In this document: in pieces, positions 13,601 through 24,460 of the stretch | How the letters are laid out: each line of letters opens with the position of its first letter | Numbering within the stretch: position 1 is the stretch's first letter | Source of the DNA: Liolophura sinensis | Lineage: Eukaryota > Mollusca > Polyplacophora > Chitonida > Chitonidae | Direction of reading: 5' to 3' | NCBI RefSeq assembly: GCF_032854445.1 | Contig: NC_088302.1 | Coordinates: forward strand, 51,366,046 to 51,430,045 | Length of the DNA stretch: 64,000 bases | Translations under genes and position numbers: made by a program | The notes under the pieces: model-generated | What the model saw: the letters and a program-made list of their open reading frames with translations, nothing else | Told to the model about the DNA's origin: nothing | Databases searched by the model: none

Positions 13601-16600
13601 ATTGTCTCTGCCACTATTTCCCATTTGTGTTTATAGTGAGAATAATCAAAAAATTATCAATTCTCAATCTCACAGATAACACAATAAAAGCCAGCATCAG
13701 CATTTCATAAAAGGTCCACTTTAGAAAAAATACTCAACAGATAATCTGTTTAGTCACTTATCAGAAACTTCCTTTGACCAGAAAACTCCAAAATCAGTGA
13801 TCAATGTGTATAAAGACAATCTGACAGAATGATCAACCATGACAGCTTCTAGCTGTGTTCCACAAAGTTAGTTCAGTACAACAATCATCACAGAGGTAGG
13901 TCAACATGTATGAAACTTAACCTGATCTGGAACTTACAAATTTAAAGTGACAGGTAATACTACAGATTTGTCAATGGATTTGTCCTCTTCTTCAGACAGG
14001 TCTAATTCCTCACTCATCTTCTGTAAATATCTGTAACAGTTGTATTCGTGTCACTGTACATGAAGGTTAAAATCTCAGACGAAATCTTTCCATGTAATAA
14101 CGAACACCCTGAAGACTAGAACTGAACTAAATTCAAATTAATCCATCAAACAATATTCTCTTTTTAAAAATCAGATCAGAAATTTTTAACTACCCCAATT
14201 CTTCTAATTATTGGTTCTTTTGGGACCAATATTAGTGTTGAAAGTAGAATATTACATTTCTTTATCAGCCTTTTGAAAAAGTAAAGATATGAGTGTGTTT
14301 TCATTAGATGGTCTAACATGAAAAAAGAAACTCACTACTCACCATTGGCTAAAATGAGCAGACCAGGTGTCCCAATAATTAGAACAAATAGGGGTATTAT
14401 TAAGGTAAACAACAACAGAAGTTCTACGATTATTCCAAATTTATTACCCACAAGCCTCCATCTATACAGTTAATGCCATTAAACTATTTGCAACTACATG
14501 TGTCTCACCTTAGTGCTTTTTCATACTTCTTCTTTGCCTTTGCATACTGCTGAGTTTTGAATAAATCATTGCCTATTTTCCGTACCTCACTGGCCAGCTC
14601 AACAATTTTATCCTTGTTTTCTACCTAAAGCCAACAAATATAAACCTGCTACATGGGTGAGATTCAGCACTACAATGCTTCTGACTTTAATATTATGCTT
14701 ATACATGTACTCGTGGGTTTTTTACTCTGATTTTTAGGCATAGTAAGAGATATTGAGCCTTGGCAAAATTTGCAGCGTATTTCTCCACTTGGCTAACTTG
14801 GTCAATGTACATTTAATTCATCTACAAAATCTCTTGTGGGAATGTCAGGCAACAACCTGAGGATGGTTGTGGTGTTCACCCGGGCTCTGCCCAGTTTCCA
14901 CCATAATGCTGTCTTTATGGTGAAATATTCTTCAGAGTGGCACAAAAATAGATAAACATCTACAAAACCTCATCATTAGGTGCAACAAACGTATTAAGCT
15001 GAATCCTAGCAGTATACAGAACATCATTAAATTCATCTTCACATTGGGTAATAAACCAGTGTACATATTCGATACATGGGTACTGACTATTCTTTTGTCT
15101 GAAATGTATTCTTATAAAGACAACTGCTCAAGGTCACTGACAAATTAAGAAGAATATAGCTTTCAATCCTTTAGGTGGCCTGGATGCAATACAGTTCATC
15201 TGCCTGTATCATACCTTTGTAAAGTCAATGTCGGAGTCCTCTGGCCAGTCTGCATACACATCTCCTGTCCCATCATCCTCTGTGAGATTCTCATCCTTCC
15301 CATCAGGCAACACCCCACAATCAGATATCACACACGGCTGGCAAAATACATAATCATCAAAAACAGTAGACATAACCACCCAACAGTCAGTTATCACACA
15401 GGGCTGACAAAATACACAATCATCAAACAGTTGACCTAACCACCCAACAGTCAGCTATCACACACGGCTGGCAAAATACACAATCATCAAAAACAGTAGA
15501 CATAACCACCCCACAGTCAGCTATCACACACGGCTGACAAAATACACAATCATCAAACAGTTGACCTAACCATCCCACAATCAGCTATCACACAAGGCTG
15601 ACAAAATACACAATCATCAAACAGCTGACATAACCACCCCACAATCAGCTATCACACAGGGCTGGCAAAATACACAATCATCAAAAACAGTTGACCTAAC
15701 CATCCCACAGTCAGCTACCACACAAGGCTGACAAAATACACAATCATCAAACAGTTGACATAACCACCCCACAGTCAGATATCACACAAGGCTGACACAA
15801 TACACAATCATCAAAAACAGTTGACATAACCACCCCACAGTCAGATATCACACAAGGCTGACACAATACACAATCATCAAAAACAGTAGACATAACCACC
15901 CCACAGTCAGCTATCACACAAGGCTGACAAAATACACAATCATCAAACAGTTGACCTAACCATCCCACAGTCAGCTATCACACAGGGCTGACAAAATACA
16001 CAATCATCAAACAACTGACATAACCACCCCACAATCAGCTATCACACACGGCTGACAAAATACATAATCATCAAAAACAGTTGACCTAACCACCCCACAG
16101 TCAGCTTTCACACAAGGCTGAAAAAATACACAATCATCAAACAGTTGACCTAACCATCCCACAATCAGCTATCACACAAGGCTGACAAAATACACAATCA
16201 TCAAACAGCTGACATAACCACCCCACAATCAGCTATCACACAGGGCTGGCAAAATACACAATCATCAAAAACAGTTGACCTAACCACCCAACAGTCAGCT
16301 ACCACACAAGGCTGACAAAATACACAATCATCAAACAGTTGACATAACCACCCCACAGTCAGATATCACACAAGGCTGACAAAATACACAATCATCAAAA
16401 ACAGTTGACATAACCACCCAACAGTCAGCTATCACACAAGGCTGACAAAATACACAATCATCAAACAGTTGACATAACCATCCCACAGTCAGCTATCACA
16501 CAAGGCTGACAAAATACACAATCATAAAACAACTGACATAACCACCCCACAATCAGCTATCACACATGGCTGGCAAAATACACAATCATCAAAAACAGTT

Positions 16601-19600
16601 GACCTAACCATCCCACAGTCAGCTATCACACAAGGCTGACAAAATACACAATCATCAAAAACAGTAGACATAACCACCCCACAGTCAGCTATCACACATG
16701 GCTGACAAAATACACAATCATCAAACAGTTGACATAACCACCCCACAGTCAGCTATCCCACACGGCTGGCAAAATACACAATCATCAAAAACAGTATACA
16801 TAACCACCCCACAGTCAGCTATCACACACGGCTGACAAAATACACAATCATCAAACAGTTGACCTAACCATCCCACAATCAGCTATCACACAGGGCTGAC
16901 AAAATACACAATCATCAAACAGTTGACATAACCACTCCACAGTCAGCTATCACACACAGCTGACACAATACACAATCATCAAACAGCTGACATAACCACC
17001 CCACAATCAGCTATCACACACGGCTGACAAAATACACAATCATCAAACAGTTGACCTAACCACCCCACAGTCAGCTATCACACACAGCTGACAAAATACA
17101 CAATCATCAAACAGTTGACATAACCACCCCACAGTCAGCTATCACACAGGGCTGGCAAAATACACAATCATCAAAAACAGTTGACCTAACCACTCCACAG
17201 TCAGCTATGACACACAGCTGACAAAATACACAATCATCAAACAGTTGACATAACCACCCCACAATCAGCTATCGCACAAGGCTGACAAAATACACAATCA
17301 TCAAACAGTTGACCTAACCACTCCACAGTCAGCTATCACACAGGGCTGACAAAATACACAATCATCAAACAGTTGACCTAACCATCCCACAGTCAGCTAT
17401 CACACAAGGCTGACAAAATACACAATCACCACACAGCTGACATAACCACCCCACAATCAGCTATCACACAGGGCTGACAAAATACACAATCATCAAAAAC
17501 AGTTGACCTAACCACCCCACAGTCAGCTATCACACACGGCTGACAAAATACACAATCATCAAAAACAGTAGACATAACCATCCCACAATCAGCTATCACA
17601 CAGGGCTGACAAAATACACAATCATCAAACAGTTGACCTAACCATCCCACAGTCAGCTATCACACACGGCTGAAAAAATACACAATCATCAAAAACAGTA
17701 GACATAACCACCCCACAGTCAGCTATCACACAGGGCTGACAAAATACACAATCATCAAAAACAGTAGAAATAACCACCCCACAGTCAGCTATCACACAGG
17801 GCTGACAAAATACACAATCATCAAACAGTTGACATAACCACCCCACAGTCAGCTATCACACACGGCTGGCAAAATACACAATCATTAAAAACAGTAGACA
17901 TAACCACCCCACAGTCAGCTATCACACAGGGCTGGCAAAATACACAATCATCAAAAACAGTAGACATAACCACCCCACAGTCAGCTATCATACAGGGCTG
18001 ACAAAATACACAATCATCAAAAACCGTAGACATAACCACCCCACAGTCAGCTATCACACAGGGCTGACAAAATACACAATCATCAAAAACAGTAGACATA
18101 ACCACCCCACAATCAGCTATCACACACGGCTGATAAAATACACAATCTTCAAACAGCTGACATAACCACCCCACAGTTAGCTATCACACAGGGACACAGT
18201 TCTGATAAAACACAAAATCATCAAACAGCTGACATAACCACCCCACAGTCAGCTATCACACAGGGACACAGTTCTGATAAAACACAAAATCATTAAAAAT
18301 AGTTGACATAACCACCCCACAGTCAGCTATCACACAGGGACACAGTTCTGATAAAACACAAAATCATTAAAAATAATTGACATAACCACCCTAGTGTCAG
18401 CTATCACACAGTTTGATAAAACACAAAATCATTAAGAATAGTTGACATAACCACCCCACAGTCAGCTATCCCACAGTTTGATAAAACAAAATCATCAAAA
18501 ACAGTAAACTACTCAACAGTCAGAGAAAGCTCTAAAAAAGTTAGCAAGTCTTGGTAAAATATCATTTCCAATCAGAACTTTCCTCCACAAATCACTGGCT
18601 TTTGCAACAGGATAGTGATTGATTTCAGTGTAGAACTACTGCTTGCATCATGTCTGGCGCTAATGCAGTCCTTTATTACCTGTGCGGGTCGGTCATTCTC
18701 TCCTGTTTCTGTGTGCTCCAGTTCACGGACAACGTTAAAGCCCTTAATGACTTTACCGAAGATGACATGTTTGTCATCAAGATGTGGAGTGGGCACAGTC
18801 GTGATGAAGAACTGGGAACCATTGGTGTTAGCTCCTGCATTTGCCATGCTCAACAAAAATGGCTTGTCATGCTGTCAGAAAAAAAAAAAGGGGGGGGGGG
18901 GTGAGTGAGTGCTTTGGGTTTAATGTCATACTTCACAATTTTTCAATTACATGACGACGAAGGAGCCCTTAGAGTGTATGTAATGTGCCTTCTTGTTGCA
19001 GGACGTATTTCCATCTCTCTCCAAGGCAAGTAAGCTGCCCACCCAAGCCATTACACTGATGCGGGTCAACCAGTCGTTGCACTATCCCCTCAATGCAGGA
19101 TGCCAAGTGAAAACAGAGGGTAAATAATACTTGATATTATATATATATTTATTGATCTACTTTTGTTTCTTTTTTTTTTTGATATCTAATTAACACCGTA
19201 AGAATTATCAACTACATTACACATCTGATTGCAGTCTAGAGTTCCCGGAATAAACCACCAATGTTTGGTAAGTTACTGACAAACTCTGCCACATGTGATG
19301 TACATTCACAACATACAGGTGCAAGGCAAGATGTCCTCACCAAACGTTATGCTTTGCAAATTGCCACACTGGCATTGTTGACCACATCAGCGATGAGAAT
19401 GAGGGACTCTTCAAAGTACCTGTTCAAGTCCAACACCAATAAAATAAATTAATGAATAAACAAATAGCACATCAAAATATTCATGAGTTAAAATTCTGGT
19501 TGACTTCAAACTGATTGACTTGTTTGTTTGCCATGTTTGCACTGTTTAACGTCATGGTGGTCACCTCTCACTGAAATGCTGTCTCACCGAAATGTCATGC

Positions 19601-22600
19601 TGAAGTCACCAGACATGACGACTGGTACTGGGCAGTATAAGACATTCCCCTCAGGTATACTGTAACCAGGGTACTCCACTATGTTTAAGGATATCTAGAA
19701 ATGCAGAAGTAACTGTACGTATTAACTTGAAAAAAATTCACAAAATGCTGCTTTCATTCACAAACCTTAAAATGGAATCCTTCATCTTCAAACTTATCAC
19801 CATAAATACTCTCACCGCCTGTCCCATCTTGGTTGGAGAAATCTCCTCCTTGGATCATGAAACCCTTTATGACTGCAAGTTAGAGCAATCACACCTTTAC
19901 TGTGAACATTACCTGTGAGTTCTTTATGACTGCAAACAGCAAGTTACAGCAATTACACCTTTACTCACAACATTACTCGTCAACTGGTGAACCATGAACT
20001 AATCATACCAAACAGTAGGTCAGACCAATCACACCTCTACCCACAACATTACTTTTCAATTCTTTATGATAGCTAATAGCAAGTTAGAGCAATCAAACCT
20101 ACAGCGTGAACATTGTCAATTCTTTATGATAGCTAACAGCAAGTTAGAGCTATCAGTTTTTCTGTGAACCTTACTGGTGAATTCTTTATGACAGCTAACA
20201 GCAAGTTAAGGGCAATCGCACTACACTGTGAATGTTGTCAATTCTTCATGACAACTAACAGCATGTTACAGGAATTACACCTTTTCCAACATTACATGTC
20301 AACTGTGTATGATAGCAAACAGCAGGTTAGACCAATCAAACCTCTACCAACAACATTACTTGTCAACTGTTGAACCATAAACTAATCATAGCAAACAGTA
20401 GGTGAGACCAATCAAACCTCTACCCACAACATTACTTGTCAACTGTTGAATCATGAAATGATCATAGCAAACAGCAGGTAAGACCAATCAAACCTCTACC
20501 CACGACATTACTTGTCAACTGTTGAATCATGAAATGATCATAGCAAACAGCAGGTTAGACCAATCAAACCTCTATCCACAACATTACTTGTCAACTGTTG
20601 AATCATGAAATGATCATAGCAAACAGCAGGTTAGACCAATCAAACCTCTACCCACAACATTACTTGTCAACTGTTGAATCATGAAATGATCATAGCAAAC
20701 AGCAGGTTAGACCAATCAAACCTCTACCCACAACATTACTTGTCAACTGTTGAATCATGAAATGATCATAGCAAACAGCAGGTAAGACCAATCAAACCTC
20801 TACCCACGACATTACTTGTCAACTGTTGAATCATGAAATGATCATAGCAAACAGCAGGTTAGACCAATCAAACCTCTACCCACAACATTACTTGTCAACT
20901 GTTGAATCATGAAATGATCATAGCAAACAGCAGGTTAGACCAATCAAACCTCTACCCACAACATTACTTGTCAACTGTTGAATCATGAAATGATCATAGC
21001 AAACAGCAGGTTAGACCAATCAAACCTCTACCCACAACATTACTTGTCAACTGTTGAATCATGAAATGATCATAGCAAACAGCAGGTTAGACCAATCAAA
21101 CCTCTATCCACAACATTACTTGTCAACTATTGAATCATGAAATGAGCATAGCAAACAGCAGGTAAGACCAATCAAACCTCTACCCATGACATTACTTGTC
21201 AACTGTTGAATCATGAAATGATCATAGCAAACAGCAGGTTAGACCAATCAAACCTCTACATTTACTTATCAGTTTTTAATGATAGCAAATATGCAAGTCA
21301 GAGCAATCATACTTTCATAAGAATTGTTAAGTAACAGTGGGTGAAGACTTCACCTTCGGAATACTGTAATATTTAGATACATGTATCTATGAAACTCAAA
21401 ACAGAATGAAAGTAGGGTCAGCCATTTGCTTAAATGGTAGCAAGACTAAACAGTTTTGTTAATACTGGCTATGAAGAATATTACATACAGCACAGACTAT
21501 AAAGCCATGGCTTCAAACTGGTATATATATTTGTATTATAATAGTGGTAATGTGACTAATGTAAGACCTTGGTAAACATGATGACGGTTAATAAACTGGT
21601 TTTACAATGATGACACTGTCTAAACCTCTAGTGCAATTGCCAGATTTGTATTCAGGTAAGACGCAAACTAAAGAAATGTAACAAATGACAAAGAAAAGCA
21701 AGATGAAATACGTTCACAATTGTTATGTAAATCATGCACAACATTTCAACCTAGAGTTTTATCAACAACAGGCTTACTGCGGTGGAATGGACATCCTTTG
21801 AAGTAGAGTGGCTTCCCTGTAGTTTCTCCAACACCTTTCTCGCCTGTACACAAAGCACGAAAATTTTCTGCTGTTTTGGGTACCTCTTTGGTAAACAATT
21901 CAAAGACAATCCGACCAGCTGAAAAGTTGCATAAAATAAATTTCTTTAATTCCTGTGATTTGAAGTTACAGATACAATTCATAAAGAGACGTAAATTTTT
22001 TTTAAAAATCTTCAATGTAAAGGTTTAAGATTCTTTCAATGAACCCATCTGATCATATACATGTATAATATTCTGTATTTGCACTGATAATTTCTCGTGT
22101 ATAAAACACGTTTTCACTCTCAGAGCAAGCTCAAGATGTATTTCACATCAGAGGAAGGAAGCTGATTTTACCACCTTAATGAATTCATGACCAAGCTTAT
22201 TTCAGTTTCTGCCACAAAGGCTCCACAAACTGCAAAGGCTGAAGAGTATCATGGATTCCCTGTCTGAGGGTTGAACCAACACCTTGGCTTGTGTGTATAG
22301 GAATTTAAAGACAAACATCATAACCACTTTGGAAAGCACACAGGCCTGGATCCCCGGGGGAAAGTAAGACATTTGTGAATTAAAAACATTGCTGAGATAA
22401 GGTCTGGATTTCTAATACTAGTATAACATAAGATCCGATGCACATGTAGCCTACGTGGCCTAATCCTGCCATAACATAATTTGAAACTTGCAGGTTTATT
22501 ACAAGTTACAAACACATTCGATAATCATGAGTGGAGTAACACAGAAGATTAAATTCCTATCGTCTCTCAAATGTCACTGTGTGAACTCATCTAAAACCCA

Positions 22601-22833
22601 CAACTCATAAAAACGCGTCCCAGACAAGTACCATTGAACGACCAGTATTCGTTACATACACATAATCTTCTGAAAATCATGTACAATTCCACCCAATCAG
22701 TTTTAAAGAAATGTTTGTCTTAAAAGAAGGTAAACGATTTCTATTCCACACATCAGTATCAGTGCTGACCATTTTCTCCAGCGATCTGTACATCAAAGAA
22801 AACGCGCGTTGTGGTCTCAGCGTCGGCTGCCAT
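7616..22833 (-). CDS. PPID: Cyclophilin-40 (peptidyl-prolyl isomerase D), 11 exons, 369 aa
   Basis: Exons in transcript order: 22833-22770, 21918-21778, 19872-19766, 18871-18680, 15337-15215, 14624-14509, 14030-13938, 11510-11453, 10388-10302, 7896-7854, 7701-7616. All junctions are GT-AG and in frame; 369 aa versus 370 in human PPID. Residues 1-168 are the cyclophilin domain with catalytic Arg, Phe and Gln in [15 protein letters not shown] and GSQFF. In [10 protein letters not shown] a His replaces the usual cyclophilin A Trp, a CyP40 hallmark linked to weak cyclosporin binding. A Cys-Asp/Glu linker (CVISDCG) leads to three TPRs from about residue 210: [18 protein letters not shown] and [11 protein letters not shown] keep the Lys/Asn/Asn/Lys/Arg carboxylate clamp that binds the Hsp90 C-terminal EEVD. 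The end KKLYAKMF matches the family tail. It should act as a cytosolic Hsp90 co-chaperone. Oddities: intronic arrays and an alternative exon 7, listed separately. Confidence 0.95.
8382..10290. repeat. Large inverted repeat in PPID intron 9
   Basis: Left arm about 8382-8663, right arm about 9126-10290 with an inserted element at 9348-10243. Matching ends include AGCATCCTAC at 8651 against GTAGGATGCT at 9130, and CTATTTTAAAATTCTGACAT at 8411 against its near-complement at 10247-10266. The loop (8664-9125) is AT-rich with no ORF. Arms are roughly 280 bp and about 80% alike by eye. It could be a worn foldback transposon or a genomic inverted duplication. The intron transcript could fold into a long hairpin. 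Confidence 0.7.
9348..10243. mobile_element. Non-autonomous DNA transposon (hAT-like ends)
   Basis: Inserted in the right arm of the intron 9 inverted repeat, which it interrupts. Left end ACAGGGTTCCTACAGG continues into CAAGGAGTTTTT; right end CTTTCAAGGACTGTGCGCAC continues into CCTGT. The pairing of CAGGGT...CAAGG with CAAGG...ACCCTG resembles widespread hAT-type terminal repeats. The body has no transposase; ORFs at 9933-10133 and 9217-9474 lack motifs. I could not find a clean 8-bp target duplication, so the superfamily is tentative. Confidence 0.5.
10389..10690. repeat. Degenerate tandem repeat seeded on the PPID exon 9 acceptor
   Basis: Immediately upstream (in transcript sense) of exon 9. 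On the + strand the junction reads CCAGAGCCTGTAAACATCAG. Related segments follow at about 60-65 bp spacing: CCAGAGCCTTTAACTGTCAG near 10501, CTGTATAAACAATCAGG near 10562 and AGGCCCTGTTACCATTAG near 10627, each with a GGGATTT- or GGCATTT-like block between. Four to five units, strongly diverged. Confidence 0.6.
11765..11850 (+). mobile_element. SINE-A fragment
   Basis: Diverged body segment of the common SINE: GACCTGCGGATGGTCGTG followed by GGGCTCTGC. Head and tail are missing. Lies in PPID intron 7. Confidence 0.55.
12120..13213. repeat. Degenerate tandem repeat seeded on the donor of PPID exon 7b
   Basis: In PPID intron 7, directly downstream (transcript sense) of alternative exon 7b. The + strand junction core CAACTTACACATTGAGC, then GAACAGATAATGTG, recurs as CAACTGACACATTGAGC near 13143, CAGTTTACATTTGAGG near 13048, CAGCTTACAGAGTGAG near 12899 and CTTAAACATTGAGCC near 12773. 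Spacing is irregular and copies decay away from the exon; a SINE splits the array at 12385-12725. Confidence 0.55.
12385..12725 (-). mobile_element. SINE-B, tRNA-derived, minus orientation
   Basis: A second SINE family. The minus strand head at 12725-12650 contains an A-box-like GTTGGTAGAGCG and a B-box-like GATTCAAGGTC. The body runs down to GTGAGTGAGTGCTTGG on the + strand at 12388. A second copy of the body sits at 18895-19115. Confidence 0.65.
13214..13306 (-). CDS. PPID: Alternative exon 7b of PPID (candidate mutually exclusive exon)
   Basis: On the minus strand a good acceptor (CTTCACTTCCCACAG) precedes 93 nt ending in AATGT and the consensus donor GTAAGT. Exon 7 (14030-13938) is also 93 nt, also starts A|TAT after exon 6 (ending AG) and also ends two bases into a codon. 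The 7b product begins [14 protein letters not shown] and ends FIQLN, then V (GT|G) runs into ALCLYKL of exon 8. The TPR2 clamp asparagine (LN) is present in both versions. Using 7b alone keeps the protein at 369 aa; using both adds 31 aa in frame; skipping both is also in frame. Sequence identity between 7a and 7b is low outside the ends, so an old duplication or independent recruitment is possible. Confidence 0.7.
14845..14945 (+). mobile_element. SINE-A fragment
   Basis: Body segment with GGATGGTTGTGG, CGGGCTCTGCCCAGTTTCCA and ACCATAATGCTG. It lies in PPID intron 5; head and A-rich tail are absent. Confidence 0.65.
15338..18490. repeat. 64/66-bp tandem array (~48 copies) seeded on the PPID exon 5 acceptor
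   Basis: Fills about 94% of PPID intron 4 and abuts the exon 5 splice site. Units are 66 bp (with CATCAAAAACAG) or 64 bp (with CATCAAACAG). Each carries on the minus strand an acceptor-like TGTATTTTGTCAG followed by CCNTGTGTGATAGCTGACTG, a close copy of the exon 5 start (GCCAG|CCGTGTGTGATATCTG). Translated, 66-bp units read [20 protein letters not shown] without a stop, producing open stretches such as 18174-17821 that are not separate genes. Units beyond 18180 (far end) are longer and more diverged, while units nearer exon 5 are highly similar. Confidence 0.95.
18895..19115 (-). mobile_element. SINE-B copy, head-truncated
   Basis: Shares with 12385-12725 the blocks GTGAGTGAGTGCTT, AATTTTTCA, ATGACGACGAAGGAGCCCTT, TAATGTGCCTTCTTGTTGCA and CAGTCGTTGCACTATCCCCT. 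The tRNA-like head is missing. It lies in PPID intron 3 and its tail joins the A11G10 run that forms the polypyrimidine tract of exon 4. Confidence 0.7.
19863..21262. repeat. ~76-bp tandem array seeded on the PPID exon 3 acceptor
   Basis: Starts at exon 3's own splice site and runs into intron 2. Close to the exon, units keep the junction: CTTTATGACTGCAAGTTAGA at the exon, CTTTATGACTGCAAACAGCA near 19922, then CTTTATGATAGCTAACAGCA. From about 20380 to 21250 a homogenised 76-bp unit takes over, with GATCATAGCAAACAGCAGGT, CCAATCAAACCTCTACCCAC and TTACTTGTCAACTGTTGAAT; about 11 near-identical copies. The homogenised part is far from the exon, unlike the exon 5 array. Confidence 0.9.
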
Positions 22834-22960
22834 GCTGACAGTGATCCGGAAATGGTCTAGGATTTATCGGTACCGTAAATCCGAAAAAGGACTATAAAAG
22901 CATTTTGCTGATTTACACATATTTTCTCTTTTGGACATTTTCATGCCACCTGTACTAGTA
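22834..22960 (-). promoter_or_regulatory. Probable PPID promoter region
   Basis: Directly 5' of the PPID start codon. No TATA box in minus orientation. CCGGAAAT on the + strand (22846-22853; ATTTCCGG on the minus strand) is an ETS-type core 13-20 bp from the ATG, as in many TATA-less housekeeping promoters. Start site not determined. Confidence 0.35.
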
Positions 22961-23344
22961 TAAAAAAAAACCAACAAAAAAAAAAAAAAACAAAAAAATG
23001 ACCAACCAGTGATTAAAATTTCACTTCATTGTCATTTATTGCACAACGCACAGATCCCGGCACAACGACGACATAAAAGAACGCACTAGAAGACGGCACT
23101 AAAACTTTAAGAAATTAACAACAAGGGACAATTTATGTTCCCGTGACAATCGCTGATGATATTAGCTGACAAAGAGTGTTAGCCGGTCACAGTTGGCCAA
23201 TGGATTTACACAATGAAATGAATTCTCCAGTCTGTAATTAATAATGTGTATATATGTACCGTACACGCATATAATGTGAGGATGTACACGTCACGCATGG
23301 ACCCAATACCTGTCACATACAGCGCTGTGGTTTTTACCTGTGTT
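22961..23344. other. Intergenic, no feature seen
   Basis: Begins with a poly-A/poly-CA stretch (22962-22997), otherwise AT-rich DNA upstream of PPID. No gene or repeat recognised. Confidence 0.5.
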
Positions 23345-23570
23345 TTTGATTTGATTGCTTGATTGATATGTGTTTTACGCCGAACTCAAGAATACGTCAA
23401 TTAAACGAGGGCTGCCAGGTTGGAAGAAACCACAGTCCTTGGAAGCCGCGGGCTGCTGATAGACCCTCTCGGGTACGGCCGGAGAGAAAGCCAGTTTGAG
23501 CTGGACTTGAACTCACAACGTTTGCCCTGGTGAGAAACCCCTGTGTCATTGCGCTGCGCCTGTGTATTTG
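23345..23570 (-). mobile_element. SINE-A, nearly full length, minus orientation
   Basis: Tail side GTGTTTTACGCCGAACTCAA at 23371, body GGCCGGAGAGAAAGCCAG at 23478 and head side near CGCTGCGCC at 23552. The central CCGGGCAGAGCCCGGG-type block is deleted and replaced by a short unique stretch. Confidence 0.75.
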
Positions 23571-24240
23571 ACAAGGTTTACCTGGGGATCCAGCGTTGAA
23601 GAGATAGCGAAGTGTATGGAATTTGACTTTGGTTATTCTGCCACAAACATTTACAGTTATCACTGATTGAAAAAAGACATTGGAGACTGCAGATTGTTGT
23701 CACACTGGGTGCTGAATTAATATTCCCTTTTGTGTGTAACTTCATACAGCGATACCGTTGTGATATAGACGCCAAATGGTCGTTCCTGGGAAGGGCCCCA
23801 GGTCACACGAAACCGGTCATATATAGGTCCGATGTAGCGTGTTAACCAAGGCACGACTAGGGCAGTAAATTTCACCTCATTTGATTCTAACATCGCTTCG
23901 TACGTCAGTAAGCGAAGTGCCCAAGCTCACCCAGGCTGACAAGGCATTTGCTCCCCAACACAATCCACCAATTCTAACCAATAGTCCTCACTTAATCGTG
24001 GATTAGTGGAGCCTCGTTTTCAATCTAATATAACGTGAACTCTTGTCCAGCTTATTGACGATCAGATTAGATCGAAAGCGAGGTTCCGTATGCAAAAAAA
24101 TATTTTACGCAAATCCTGGAGTCAAACAGAGAAATGTCTAATGATGCTCAGCCTTAGCTGTCAATGAAGTCATCTGTTGCGAGATATTGGGCCTTAAGCG
24201 TACATGCTCAGACTGAGAATCTGAGAATGACGATATTATT
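23571..24240. other. Intergenic with a short hairpin
   Basis: No gene seen. An imperfect inverted repeat pairs 24008-24029 (GGAGCCTCGTTTTCAATC...) with 24066-24087 (...GATCGAAAGCGAGGTTCC) around a 36-base loop, with three mismatches. Confidence 0.55.
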
Positions 24241-24460
24241 CACTAATATTCTTTGAGGTGTGGTAGTAATTCAAAGTTTCTTTCAGGTGGACGCCCTCAC
24301 AAACATTCTTTCAGATGGACGCTCTCACAAACATTCTATGAGGCATACACTCATACAGATATTCTTTCATAACGATATTCATACAGATTCCTTCGTATAT
24401 TCAAATACTCTTTCAGGATGACATTCGTACAAACATTCTCTCAAACATTCATTCTAGAGG
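24241..24460. repeat. Degenerate ~30 bp tandem repeat
   Basis: Diverged copies of a unit like ATTCTTTCAGATGGACGCTC, then TCACAAAC, about seven copies, better preserved at the left end. Confidence 0.6.

Noticed and set aside
15338-18490. CRISPR-like array or a family of small Cys-rich protein genes
   Set aside because: Units are contiguous without unique spacers, and the open frames (CVIADCGVV...) are translations of copied PPID exon edge plus intron.
18615-18908. + strand ORFs opposite PPID exon 4
   Set aside because: They are antisense shadows of the conserved cyclophilin exon.
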